From contig CAWJEW010000006.1 in NCBI GenBank assembly GCA_963842065.1, positions 62,001-126,000 on the forward strand: a stretch of DNA of 64,000 bases, in the 5' to 3' direction. This stretch comes from CAITWD01 sp963842065 (GTDB taxonomy: Bacteria; Actinomycetota; Thermoleophilia; Miltoncostaeales; Miltoncostaeaceae). The position numbers and the translations under genes were made by a program. Below the pieces are notes generated by a model. That model did not search any database. It was given only the letters and a program-made list of their open reading frames with translations, and was not told where the DNA came from. This document shows, in pieces, positions 47,028-55,017 of the stretch. Each line of letters starts with the position of its first letter. The first letter of the stretch is position 1.

Positions 47028-48779
47028 ATGGGCGACCACTCCACACACACCTGGCGCATGCCCGACGCCCCGCGGGGCGGCTCGGTGCGCCTGTCGGGCC
47101 GCTTTTGGCCGACCCTCCGCGACGCGCCTGCCGATGCGGAGGCGATCAGTCACAAGCTGATGGTCCGGGCCGGGCTGATCCGCCAGCTCGCATCGGGGCT
47201 ATACAGCTTCCTGCCGTTCGGGTTGCGTTCCCTGCATCGCGTGACGGCCATCATCCGCGAGGAGATGGACCGGATCGGGGCCCAGGAGTTACAGCTGCCG
47301 GTCTTGCATCCCGCCGAGATCTGGGAGGCCACCGGCCGTTACGGGCTCGACGAGCAGTTCCGTCTGGAGGACCGCGGCGGGCGGGCGATGGTGCTCGGCA
47401 TGACCCACGAGGAGATCATCACCTGGCACGCCGCCCGCGAGATTCGCTCGTACCGGGACCTGCCGCAGAGCTGGTACCAGTTCCAGACCAAGCTCCGCGA
47501 CGAGCCCCGGCCCAAGAGCGGCATCCTGCGCGTGCGCGAGTTCACCATGAAGGACTCATATTCGCTCGACGCCGACGAGGACGGACTCGCCCGTTCGTAT
47601 GAGGCGCACGCCGAAGCGTACGCGCGCATCCTCGATCGCTGCGGGCTCGATTGGTACATGGTCGAATCGGACGTGGGGATGATGGGCGGCATGGGCGCGC
47701 ACGAGTTCACGGCGCCGAGCCCCGCCGGCGAGGACACGATTGCGCGTGCGCCCTCGGGGGCATACGCCGCCAACGTGGAACTGGCGACCTCGGTCGCGAT
47801 CGACCCCGATTTCGGGCCGGCGCCGCCGGCCGCCGAGGCGTTCGCCACACCCGGCATCGGGACGATCGAGGAGCTCTCGGCGTTCACGGGTCTCCCGGCT
47901 GCGCGCCTGTCCAAGAGCGTCGTTGTCGTGAGTGACGATGGCCCCGTGCTGGCGCTGGTGCGCGGCGAGCACGCGGTGCACGAGAAGAAGCTCAGCCACG
48001 TCGTTGGCCGCCACCGTCCGGCGCAGCCCGATGAGATCCGCACATGGTTCGGGGCGAGCCCGGGCTCGATCGGGCCCGTCGGCGTCGAAGGCGTGCGGAT
48101 CGTGGCCGACCGGACCGTCGCCACGGGCCACTACATCACCGGCGCCAACCGCGACGGCGAGCACCTGCGCGGCGTCGTCCTCGGCCGCGACTTCCAGGCC
48201 GAGGTCGCCGACATTCGGACGGTGTTGGCCGGTGAGGGCTGTCCGGTGTCGGGCGAACCCCTCGAGCTCGAGCCGGTCATCGAGATCGGCAACATCTTCA
48301 AGCTCGGGACCAAGTACTCCGAGCCGCTCGGTGCGAGATACCTTGCGGCCGACGGCCAGGAGCGGCCGATCATCATGGGCTCGTACGGCATCGGGCCGGC
48401 GCGGGTCCTCGCGGCGGCCATCGAGCAGTCCCACGACAACGCCGGCATTGTCTGGCCGAAGGCGCTGGCACCGTTCGACGTGCATATCGTGCTCGTCGGT
48501 GGCCCCGCCAGCCCGCAGGCGGCCTTCGCAGACGCGCTGTATGCGCAGCTCTCGGACGCGGGTGTGGCCGTCTTGCTTGATGACCGCGAGGGCACCAAGC
48601 CGGGCGAGAAGTTCGTCGAGGCGGAGCTATTGGGATGCCCCATCCGGGTCACGATCGGCAAGCGCACGCTGCCCGACGGGCCGCTTGAGGTTCAGGTTCG
48701 GCGCGGGCGCGAGCGCGGCGACGTGCCGCTCCATGGCGCCGGTGCGGCCATCATCGAGCTGCTCGCCCGGCTGCGGTGA
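47028..48779 (+). CDS. proS: prolyl-tRNA synthetase, bacterial type
   Basis: Class II synthetase with 583 residues. Motif 2 and 3 regions are visible (FQTKLRDEPRPKSGILRVREFTMKD is too long to be anything else; GSYGIGPARVLAAAIEQ near residue 450), and between them lies an editing insertion of the YbaK type (roughly residues 240-390), which removes mischarged alanine. The C-terminal anticodon-binding domain begins near HIVLVGGPASPQAAFAD. A tRNA-Pro gene stands 78 bases downstream. Confidence 0.96.
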   Translation: MGDHSTHTWRMPDAPRGGSVRLSGRFWPTLRDAPADAEAISHKLMVRAGLIRQLASGLYSFLPFGLRSLHRVTAIIREEMDRIGAQELQLPVLHPAEIWEATGRYGLDEQFRLEDRGGRAMVLGMTHEEIITWHAAREIRSYRDLPQSWYQFQTKLRDEPRPKSGILRVREFTMKDSYSLDADEDGLARSYEAHAEAYARILDRCGLDWYMVESDVGMMGGMGAHEFTAPSPAGEDTIARAPSGAYAANVELATSVAIDPDFGPAPPAAEAFATPGIGTIEELSAFTGLPAARLSKSVVVVSDDGPVLALVRGEHAVHEKKLSHVVGRHRPAQPDEIRTWFGASPGSIGPVGVEGVRIVADRTVATGHYITGANRDGEHLRGVVLGRDFQAEVADIRTVLAGEGCPVSGEPLELEPVIEIGNIFKLGTKYSEPLGARYLAADGQERPIIMGSYGIGPARVLAAAIEQSHDNAGIVWPKALAPFDVHIVLVGGPASPQAAFADALYAQLSDAGVAVLLDDREGTKPGEKFVEAELLGCPIRVTIGKRTLPDGPLEVQVRRGRERGDVPLHGAGAAIIELLARLR

Positions 48780-48839
48780 GCGGTGCCCGGCCGTGGCGGC
48801 GGGGGGTCGCGTGGGACGGGTCGCACCGGTCGCCTGTGG

Positions 48840-48845
48840 TAGCCT
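48840..48845 (+). promoter_or_regulatory. -10 element upstream of tRNA-Pro
   Basis: TAGCCT lies 12 bases before the first base of the tRNA, a fitting distance for a tRNA promoter with a very short leader. Confidence 0.5.
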
Positions 48846-48857
48846 GAGGCGGCGCGA

Positions 48858-48934
<77 letters not shown>

Positions 48935-48940
48935 GATCTC

Positions 48941-49510
48941 ATGCGCGTGAGTCCACAAACCGCTCGTCGGTTCGGCTGGGTGCCCAACGCGCTTACCGTG
49001 GGGCGCCTGGCCGCGCTCCCGGTCATCATCTGGATGCTCGCCTACGACGGAGGGCCGACCAGTGCGATGGCCGCCTGGACGTTCGCCGCCGTGGCGGTGA
49101 CGGACTTCATCGACGGGCGCCTGGCGCGCGCGCTCAACGCCGAGAGCGCCTTCGGGCGCATCGCCGATCCCTTCGCGGACCGCATGCTCGTCGCGGTCGG
49201 GCTGATCGGACTGATTGCGATCGGGCGCCTGGGCCCGGCGGGGCCGCTGATCATTCTCGTCCGGGATCTCGCGCTGATGCTCGGCGTCGTCGCGATGCGC
49301 AATTCGGGACTCGATCTGCGGGTGGACGTGTTCGGCAAGGTGTCCTCGTTCCTCGTGATGGCCGCGATCGGGTTGGCGCTGCTCAGCACGGCACGCTGGA
49401 TCGACGTGGTGTTCTGGATCGCCGTCGTACTCTCGGTGGCGAGCTTCATCCACTACGTGCGCACCGCCGTGGTGGCGCTGCGGGGGAGAGGTATCTCAAC
49501 CCAAAGTTGA
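48941..49510 (+). CDS. CDP-alcohol phosphatidyltransferase (PgsA-like)
   Basis: Membrane enzyme that swaps CMP of CDP-diacylglycerol for an alcohol, most likely glycerol 3-phosphate in phosphatidylglycerol synthesis. The 189 residues have about five to six membrane segments and the metal-binding signature DFIDGRLARALNAESAFGRI followed by ADPFADRM, in which all four aspartates are present. GWVPNALTVGRLAALPVI is the usual amino end. It starts ten bases after the tRNA gene; glycerol phosphate as acceptor is inferred. Confidence 0.85.
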   Translation: MRVSPQTARRFGWVPNALTVGRLAALPVIIWMLAYDGGPTSAMAAWTFAAVAVTDFIDGRLARALNAESAFGRIADPFADRMLVAVGLIGLIAIGRLGPAGPLIILVRDLALMLGVVAMRNSGLDLRVDVFGKVSSFLVMAAIGLALLSTARWIDVVFWIAVVLSVASFIHYVRTAVVALRGRGISTQS

Positions 49511-49536
49511 GGGTTCGCTCCTTCTGGCGCTATGCT
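49507..49536 (+). promoter_or_regulatory. promoter of the rsiG operon
   Basis: TTGAGG (49507-49512) and TATGCT (49531-49536) are 18 bases apart. A transcript from about 49543 would have a ~25-base leader with GAAGGAG at 49553-49559, eight bases before the ATG at 49568. One of the best promoter plus ribosome-site pairs in the window. Confidence 0.55.
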
Positions 49537-49567
49537 GTCCATCGGCCACCGTGAAGGAGTCACCTAG

Positions 49568-49843
49568 ATGGACCTGGAACCGCTTCCCGATCTCGCTGCG
49601 CTGCCCGATGCCGAGCTCAAGCAGCTCATCGAGGATCTGACTCAAGCTGAGCGTGAGGTATCCATGCAGCGACGCTTGCTTCATGGACGGATCGACATGC
49701 TGCGCCAGGAGCTCGTGCGGCGGCTTTCCGCCAAGGACGAGGGTGCGCTTTCGGTGGTCGATGTCGACGCGCTGGCGCGGATCCTGGCCGGACGCCTCCC
49801 GGATGTGGAGCGCCTGCAAGAGGATCCTGACGGTCCGGGCTGA
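49568..49843 (+). CDS. rsiG: probable anti-sigma factor RsiG, single-motif form
   Basis: A 91-residue helical protein. In Streptomyces, RsiG is an anti-sigma factor that binds the flagellar/sporulation-type sigma factor WhiG only when armed by c-di-GMP, using two copies of the motif E-x3-S-x2-R-x3-Q-x3-D. Here one copy is present: E28, S32, R35, H39 (in place of Q) and D43, inside a helix rich in Arg and Leu (QRRLLHGRIDMLRQELVRRL). Basal Actinobacteria such as Rubrobacter are known to have small single-motif RsiGs that dimerise. No whiG is in the window. First gene of an operon with the FHA gene. Confidence 0.78.
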   Translation: MDLEPLPDLAALPDAELKQLIEDLTQAEREVSMQRRLLHGRIDMLRQELVRRLSAKDEGALSVVDVDALARILAGRLPDVERLQEDPDGPG

Positions 49844-49848
49844 TTCGC

Positions 49849-50304
49849 GTGCGCTGCCCCGAATGCGATCAGCAGCAGAGTCCGACGCATCGGTTCTGCA
49901 GCAACTGCGGAGCCCCACTGCACCCCGACGGGGTGACGCTCGAGAGCACCGGGCCATTCGCGCTGGGCGACGGGTCCGCGGTCGGGTTCGGTGACGCGGG
50001 GCAGTTCGACGGCCCTGTCCTTGCCGTCCGCGCCGGCGGGCCGCCCGGTATCGCGTTCCCGATTCCACGGACCGGGATTGTGAGCATTGGCCGCTCGCCC
50101 GAGTCGGACATCTTCTTGGACGACATCACCGTCAGTCGCCACCATTCCCAGCTCGAGCACCGCGTCGAAGGCTTGGTCCTGCGCGATCTGGGCAGCCTGA
50201 ACGGCACGTACGTGAACCGGCGCCGGATCCATGACGAGGAGCGCCTGCAGAACGGCGACGAAGTGCAGGTCGGCAAGTTCCGACTGGTGCTGCTCAACCC
50301 ATGA
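49849..50304 (+). CDS. zinc-ribbon FHA-domain protein
   Basis: A 151-residue protein with a zinc ribbon at residues 3-21 (CPEC...CSNC), a Gly-rich linker and an FHA domain at about residues 70-150. The phosphothreonine-binding residues are present in IGRSPESDIFLDDITVSRHH and GSLNGTYVNRRRI. It therefore should bind proteins phosphorylated on threonine by Ser/Thr kinases. Position before a MerR/FtsR gene matches mycobacterial garA-Rv1828, but the N-terminal ETT phosphorylation motif of GarA is not seen. Confidence 0.9.
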   Translation: MRCPECDQQQSPTHRFCSNCGAPLHPDGVTLESTGPFALGDGSAVGFGDAGQFDGPVLAVRAGGPPGIAFPIPRTGIVSIGRSPESDIFLDDITVSRHHSQLEHRVEGLVLRDLGSLNGTYVNRRRIHDEERLQNGDEVQVGKFRLVLLNP

Positions 50305-51023
50305 CGACCGCTCCGGAGCGCACCGAGCGTTCTCCTCAGGACACCGCGACGCTGTCGATCGGGGCGGTCTGCGACGCGCTCAAGGCCGACTTTCCGACGA
50401 TTTCGATCTCCAAGATCCGATATCTGGAAGATCAGAAGCTCGTCTCGCCCAAGCGGACCCCCGGCGGCTACCGGCTGTTCTCCCAAGACGACCTGGAGCG
50501 GCTGCGCACGATCCTGCGCCTGCAGCGCGATGAGTTCCTGCCGCTGCGGGTGATCAGGCAGGAGCTCGAATCGCATGCCTCGGTGAGCTTCAGCGCCGCG
50601 TCCCAGGCCAAGCAGATCAAGCGTGCCCGGCTGTCCGAGCCTGCCCCAAGTCGGCGTTACAGCCCCGACGAGCTGCTCGAGCGCACGGGTGCGTCGCCCG
50701 TCTTGGTGCGTGAGCTCGAGGAGTACGGGCTGGTCAGCTCCGACGCCGGCGGCTTCGACGAGGTCGCGCTGGAGGTCGTCCAGTCGGCGACCGAATTGTC
50801 GCACTATGGCGTGCAGCCGCGGCATCTGCGCCTGTTCCGCACCGCCGCCGAGCGGGAAGCCGGTCTGCTTGAACAGTTGCTGACGACAGGCCTGCGCTCG
50901 CGCAATCCCGACCGACGCGCCGAGGCATTTGCCGCGCTGGAGGAACTGGCGGGGCTCGTGTCGCACCTGCGCCATCTGATGCTGGTCGCCGAGCTGCGCA
51001 GCCTCGTGCAGCCGGTCGCTTGA
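50301..51023 (+). CDS. ftsR: MerR-family regulator, FtsR type
   Basis: A 240-residue regulator with an N-terminal winged-helix MerR domain (LSIGAVCDALKADFPTISIS, KIRYLEDQKLVSPKRTPGGY) and an unusual long C-terminal part with a second helix-turn-helix-like segment (RRYSPDELLERTGASPVLVR). This layout is that of Rv1828 of Mycobacterium and FtsR of Corynebacterium, which activates ftsZ. It shares ATGA with the FHA gene; the garA-ftsR neighbourhood is conserved across Actinobacteria. Confidence 0.82.
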   Translation: MTTAPERTERSPQDTATLSIGAVCDALKADFPTISISKIRYLEDQKLVSPKRTPGGYRLFSQDDLERLRTILRLQRDEFLPLRVIRQELESHASVSFSAASQAKQIKRARLSEPAPSRRYSPDELLERTGASPVLVRELEEYGLVSSDAGGFDEVALEVVQSATELSHYGVQPRHLRLFRTAAEREAGLLEQLLTTGLRSRNPDRRAEAFAALEELAGLVSHLRHLMLVAELRSLVQPVA

Positions 51024-51556
51024 TGGATCTCGATGCGGTAATCGGCCGGGTCCCGAACCACCCGAAGCCGGGGATCGTCTTCTACGACCTGATGCCGTTG
51101 TTCGCGGATCCCGCGGCGCTCAACTACGTCATCGACCGGATCGCCGAGTGGGCGCGTCCGCGCGAGGTCGACCTCGTGCTCGGCGCGGAATCGCGCGCGT
51201 TCATCCTCGGCGGAGGGATCGCCCGGGCGCTCGGCGCCGGCTTCGTAGCCGCCCGCAAGCCCGGCAAGCTGCCGGGTGAGACGATTGGGCACAGCTACGC
51301 GCTTGAATACGGCACCGACCGGCTCGAGATCCAGCGCGGCGCGATTCGCCCCGGGCAGCGCGTGCTTGTGCACGACGACCTTTTGGCAACCGGCGGCACC
51401 AGCGCTGCCAAGGTCGCCCTCGTCGAGGCTCAGGGCGGGATCGTCGTGGGCACGGCGTTCGTCATCGAGCTGGATTTCCTCGGCGGCCGCAAGCTGCTCG
51501 CCCCACACGACGTGCTGTCGCTGGTCCACTACTCCAGCGAAGAGGTGCCGGCGTGA
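51023..51556 (+). CDS. apt: adenine phosphoribosyltransferase
   Basis: Salvages adenine to AMP with PRPP. The 177 residues carry VIGRVPNHPKPGIVFYDLMP at the amino end, LGAESRAFILGGGIARALG, ARKPGKLPGETI and the PRPP-binding loop VLVHDDLLATGGTSAA. The ATG at 51023 overlaps the ftsR stop as TGATG. Early peptides in other bacteria put apt beside relA or secDF; here it follows regulators. Confidence 0.95.
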   Translation: MDLDAVIGRVPNHPKPGIVFYDLMPLFADPAALNYVIDRIAEWARPREVDLVLGAESRAFILGGGIARALGAGFVAARKPGKLPGETIGHSYALEYGTDRLEIQRGAIRPGQRVLVHDDLLATGGTSAAKVALVEAQGGIVVGTAFVIELDFLGGRKLLAPHDVLSLVHYSSEEVPA

Positions 51557-52299
51557 AGGTGATCGGCCTCGATATCGGCGGCACCGCGGTGAAGGCTGGG
51601 CTGGTCGACACCGCGACGGGGCGACTGATCGGGGATCGCCGCCTGGTGCCGACCCCGCCCGCCGGCGGCCCCGACGACATGTCGGTGGTCCTGGCAACCC
51701 TGGCCGCCGAACTGTCGTCCGACGCGCCCGTCGGCATCGGGTTCCCTGGCCCCGTGGTCCATGGACGGATCATGGCGGCCACGCATCTGGCCAAATCGTG
51801 GGTCGGGTGCGATGCCCCCGAGTTTTTCGGCTCGGTATTGGGTCGGCGCTGCGTCGTGCTCAACGACGCCGATGCGGCGGGCATCGGCGAAATGCGCTTC
51901 GGCGCGGGGGTGGGCGAGACGGGGATCGTCCTGATGCTGACGCTCGGCACCGGAATCGGCTCGGCGATGTTCGTCGACGGACGGCTCGTGCCAAACCTGG
52001 AGCTTGGGCACATCGAGATCGACGGCGCGGTGGCCGAAGATCGAGCGGCGGCGCGTCCCCGGGAGGTCGAACACCTCAGCTGGGAGGCGTGGGCGGCCCG
52101 TCTGGAGACCTATCTGCAGCGCGTGGACCAGCTCGTGTGGCCGGAGGTCATCGTGCTCGGCGGTGAGGTCACCGAGGAGGCCGATCGCTTCGTGCCGCTG
52201 CTGGACGTGCGGCCGCGCATCGTGATCGGCCAGCTGCGCAACGCGGCGGGCGTCGTCGGCGCGGCGCTTGCCGTCGGGGGAGACAGAGCCTCTACCTAA
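51553..52299 (+). CDS. ppgK: polyphosphate glucokinase-type ROK protein
   Basis: ROK-family sugar kinase, 248 residues. GLDIGGTAVKAGLVDTATG binds the phosphate donor; GIGFPGPVVHGRIMAATHLA, LNDADAAGIGEMRFG, LTLGTGIGSAMFVDG and LVPNLELGHIEI are close to actinobacterial polyphosphate glucokinases, which phosphorylate glucose with polyphosphate or ATP. The ROK zinc-binding cysteines are absent, as in that subgroup. Donor preference is inferred. GTGA overlap with apt. Confidence 0.85.
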   Translation: MKVIGLDIGGTAVKAGLVDTATGRLIGDRRLVPTPPAGGPDDMSVVLATLAAELSSDAPVGIGFPGPVVHGRIMAATHLAKSWVGCDAPEFFGSVLGRRCVVLNDADAAGIGEMRFGAGVGETGIVLMLTLGTGIGSAMFVDGRLVPNLELGHIEIDGAVAEDRAAARPREVEHLSWEAWAARLETYLQRVDQLVWPEVIVLGGEVTEEADRFVPLLDVRPRIVIGQLRNAAGVVGAALAVGGDRAST

Positions 52300-52302
52300 C
52301 CT

Positions 52303-52965
52303 TCAGGTCGAGCGGCGCGACTGCGCCCCGCTCACCGGGTACGGGCGACCGGTCTGGGGGTCGATGGGGATCGCGCCCGGCAGGGTGTGCCGTATCGCGA
52401 CTCCCGCGGGGATGCCGTCGCCGGGAGCGCTCGCGACCGGCGCGAGGGGTGAGGATGTCGCGGAGGTGACGGGCGCAGCCGTCTCGGCCGCCCGCCGTGC
52501 CGCGGCTATCCGGCGTGCGGCGGTGATCCGCAGCATGTTCTGTGCGAGCTCCGCCTGGGCTGTCTGGAGGTTTGCCAGAGAGTTCGTGTACCCCCACAGC
52601 AGCTGGTCGTCGGATCGGGTCATGGCGGCCGCGAGCTCTCCGAGCGCCTGCGCCTGCTGCACGTCGCCCGCCAGTAGGGCAATGATGGGATCCTCGGTGG
52701 GGACGGCGTAGATCGCCCGCAGGCGCTGCTCCACGGCCGCGAGCGTCGCCGCCTCGAGCGTGCGCGCCGCGGCGATGCGCACCTGGAGCGCATCGAGCAG
52801 TTGGGCCTCGGCCGCCGCCTGCGCGCTCGCCGCAGCCGGTCGGACTGGAGGCGCCGCGGGGCGTACACCCGGGCGTGCGGTGGCGATCGCGACCACGACC
52901 ACAGTGACTAGTGCGCCGGCGGCGAGCGATGTACGTATCCGGCGCATCACAGGAGATATCGGCAC
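52303..52965 (-). CDS. secreted or membrane-anchored coiled-coil protein
   Basis: Unrecognised, 220 residues. One hydrophobic segment near residues 14-30 (LAAGALVTVVVVAIATARPG) serves as signal peptide or anchor, followed by a Pro/Ala linker and about 100 residues of alanine-rich heptad-like helix (coiled coil), then a Pro-rich tail ending with AIPIDPQTGRPYPVSG. It may span part of the cell envelope. Start is GTG at 52965 or ATG at 52947. It converges on ppgK with a three-base gap. Confidence 0.65.
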   Translation of the reverse strand: MPISPVMRRIRTSLAAGALVTVVVVAIATARPGVRPAAPPVRPAAASAQAAAEAQLLDALQVRIAAARTLEAATLAAVEQRLRAIYAVPTEDPIIALLAGDVQQAQALGELAAAMTRSDDQLLWGYTNSLANLQTAQAELAQNMLRITAARRIAAARRAAETAAPVTSATSSPLAPVASAPGDGIPAGVAIRHTLPGAIPIDPQTGRPYPVSGAQSRRST

Positions 52966-53013
52966 GACGCGGCCCGGCCCGAAGGGGGCGCGTCGACCGC
53001 GTGCGCCCGCGCG

Positions 53014-54537
53014 CTAGCGGGCTCCGGCGGCGACGGTCGGCGTCAACACGCGGCGTTCGAGATGCGCGATCAGCATGTCGGCGCTCAGCGGCATCCCGCT
53101 GGCGCGCCGCATCAGTTCGGCGCTGGTCTGCATCGCGCCGTACCGGTGGACGCGGGTCCGCATGAAGTCGAGGATGTCACCGAATGCCTGGTTGGCGACG
53201 GCGCTCGACAGCCCGCCGAGGGCGGTGTCAGCAGCCGCCGCAAGCTGGGCGGCATAGAGATTCCCCAGCGTGTAGGTCGGGAAGTAGCCGAAGAGCCCGT
53301 CGACCCAGTGCACGTCCTGCATGACACCCTCCGCAGGAGACGCGGGGGCGACGCCGAGCAGCTCGAGCATCCGCTCATCCCACGCAGCAGGGAGATCCTC
53401 CACCTCGAGGGTACCGTCGATCAGCGCCCGCTCCAGCTCGAAGCGCAGCACGATATGCAGGTTGTAGGTCACCTCGTCGGCCTCGACGCGGATGAGTGAC
53501 GGGCGCACCGTCGCGGTGGCGGCGTGGAAATGCGCCGCCGTCAGCCCGCGCATCGCGTCGGGGAACAGCTCGTGCATGCGCGGCTCGATCACCTGCCAGA
53601 ACTCGAGTGTCCCGCCGACGTGGTTTTCCCAGAAACGGGCCTGCGCTTCATGGGACCCGAGCGAGGGGGCATCCCAGAGGGTGGTCCGCGCAAAGGCGGG
53701 ATCGAAGCCCTGCTCGTACATCGCGTGTCCGGCCTCGTGGAGCACGCTCAGCACGCTGCTGATCGGGTTGTGCTCGTCGATCCGCGTGGCGAAGCGCACG
53801 TCGCCGTACCCGAATGAGGTCGAGAACGGATGTGCGGATTCGCCGATCCGGCCTTCAGACAGGTCGAAGCCGATCAGTGCGGCCACGTCGTGGGCAAGCT
53901 GGAGCTGTCCGGCGTGCGGCCAATGGCGGGCCGGCAGCGTGTGCGGCGGCCGGGCACTGCCCGCGGCGACCAGCGGCCTCAGCCGCTCTGAGATCGTCGC
54001 GAATACCGGGACCAGGTCGGCGGCATGGGCACCGGGCTCGTGTTCGTCGAGCAGCGCATCGTACGGTTCATGTCCGCCGCTGATGGCGTCCGCCTCCCGG
54101 CGCTTTAGGCGCACGAGACGGTCGAGCGGACCGCGCAGCGCGCCCCAGTCACCGTTGACCCGCGCGTCGGTCCACACCGCCAGCGCCCCCGATGCGGCCT
54201 CGCTGACCGCCCGCACGAGGGCTTCCGGCACGCGCTCGGCCCGTTCGCGCCGATGGAACAGAAGCTGTGCCTCGCGCCGGGTCTGCGGGTCGGCGTCCGG
54301 GTCCGTGGCGAGTTCGGCCACGACATCGGCGTATTCGGGTCGAACGAGTTCCCGGTGGTAGAGGGCGGCGAGGGTGCCGAGTTGGTGCCCGCGCGCGTCG
54401 GCCGCCGAGGAGGGCATCAGGGTATCGCGGTCCCAGTCCAGCAGGGCCAGCGCACCATTGATGTCGGCAAGCGTCCCTGCCCATGTGCGAAACAGCTCCG
54501 ATTGAGGGGACGCCCCTGGACCTACCGGCTTCGCCAC
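53014..54537 (-). CDS. M32 family metallocarboxypeptidase
   Basis: Thermostable-carboxypeptidase-1-like zinc enzyme, 507 residues, acting on free C-terminal residues of peptides. The HExxH motif appears in VLHEAGHAMYEQGFDP, with the third ligand and family segments in SLGSHEAQARFWENHVG, DEVTYNLHIVLRFELERALI and VDGLFGYFPTYTLGNLYAAQ. GTG start at 54537, divergent to a small membrane protein gene. Confidence 0.94.
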   Translation of the reverse strand: MAKPVGPGASPQSELFRTWAGTLADINGALALLDWDRDTLMPSSAADARGHQLGTLAALYHRELVRPEYADVVAELATDPDADPQTRREAQLLFHRRERAERVPEALVRAVSEAASGALAVWTDARVNGDWGALRGPLDRLVRLKRREADAISGGHEPYDALLDEHEPGAHAADLVPVFATISERLRPLVAAGSARPPHTLPARHWPHAGQLQLAHDVAALIGFDLSEGRIGESAHPFSTSFGYGDVRFATRIDEHNPISSVLSVLHEAGHAMYEQGFDPAFARTTLWDAPSLGSHEAQARFWENHVGGTLEFWQVIEPRMHELFPDAMRGLTAAHFHAATATVRPSLIRVEADEVTYNLHIVLRFELERALIDGTLEVEDLPAAWDERMLELLGVAPASPAEGVMQDVHWVDGLFGYFPTYTLGNLYAAQLAAAADTALGGLSSAVANQAFGDILDFMRTRVHRYGAMQTSAELMRRASGMPLSADMLIAHLERRVLTPTVAAGAR

Positions 54538-54548
54538 TGCGCTCTCGC

Positions 54549-54554
54549 TATTGT
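54549..54554 (+). promoter_or_regulatory. -10 element for a leaderless transcript
   Basis: TATTGT ends six bases before the GTG at 54561. No Shine-Dalgarno is present. Confidence 0.45.
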
Positions 54555-54560
54555 GCTTGT

Positions 54561-54902
54561 GTGGATTCCGCCCCGCAAAAACGCCCTCGCATCGTGGTGT
54601 GGTGGGAGGAGCTCAGCGTCGTCGTGCAGGTCGCCGTAGTCGCTCCGATATGCATCATCGGCATGTCCCTCATCCATATTTGGCTTTTCGTACCGAATAT
54701 TTCTACCGCGCGTGCAATCGGATACGGATTCTTCTGGGGCGCCATGATGACGTTCGCCCTCGTCGGGGCGACGCGCGCCGAGCGGGCGCGACGTTTGCAT
54801 GCGCAAGCCACGGCCGAAAAGGCCACGGCAACGTCCGACGCTGGCGAAAAGGCCAAGGCAACGTCCGACGCTGGCGCCAAGGAGGAACCGCCCGCCTCCT
54901 AG
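54561..54902 (+). CDS. small membrane protein with duplicated tail
   Basis: Unrecognised, 113 residues. Two membrane segments (about residues 18-40 and 51-70) are joined by a short loop, then a charged cytoplasmic tail. The tail contains a ten-residue unit twice (EKATATSDAG, EKAKATSDAG) owing to a 30-base tandem duplication. A longer version from 54483 would run through the start region of the opposite gene and is less likely given the promoter position. Confidence 0.6.
   Translation: MDSAPQKRPRIVVWWEELSVVVQVAVVAPICIIGMSLIHIWLFVPNISTARAIGYGFFWGAMMTFALVGATRAERARRLHAQATAEKATATSDAGEKAKATSDAGAKEEPPAS
54815..54874 (+). repeat. 30-base tandem duplication inside a membrane protein gene
   Basis: Two adjacent 30-base units (54815-54844, 54845-54874) differ at one base. 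The unit length is a multiple of three, so the frame is kept. Confidence 0.92.
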
Positions 54903-55017
54903 CCTTCAGCCCGGCGCGCCCTGCGTGGGCCGGCACACGGGATGCCGCCCGCCCGCACGGCGCTCTCGGACGGTTATCGTGTCGGGGGACTCCGATTCCG
55001 CGCGTCACGGGAGGCGC

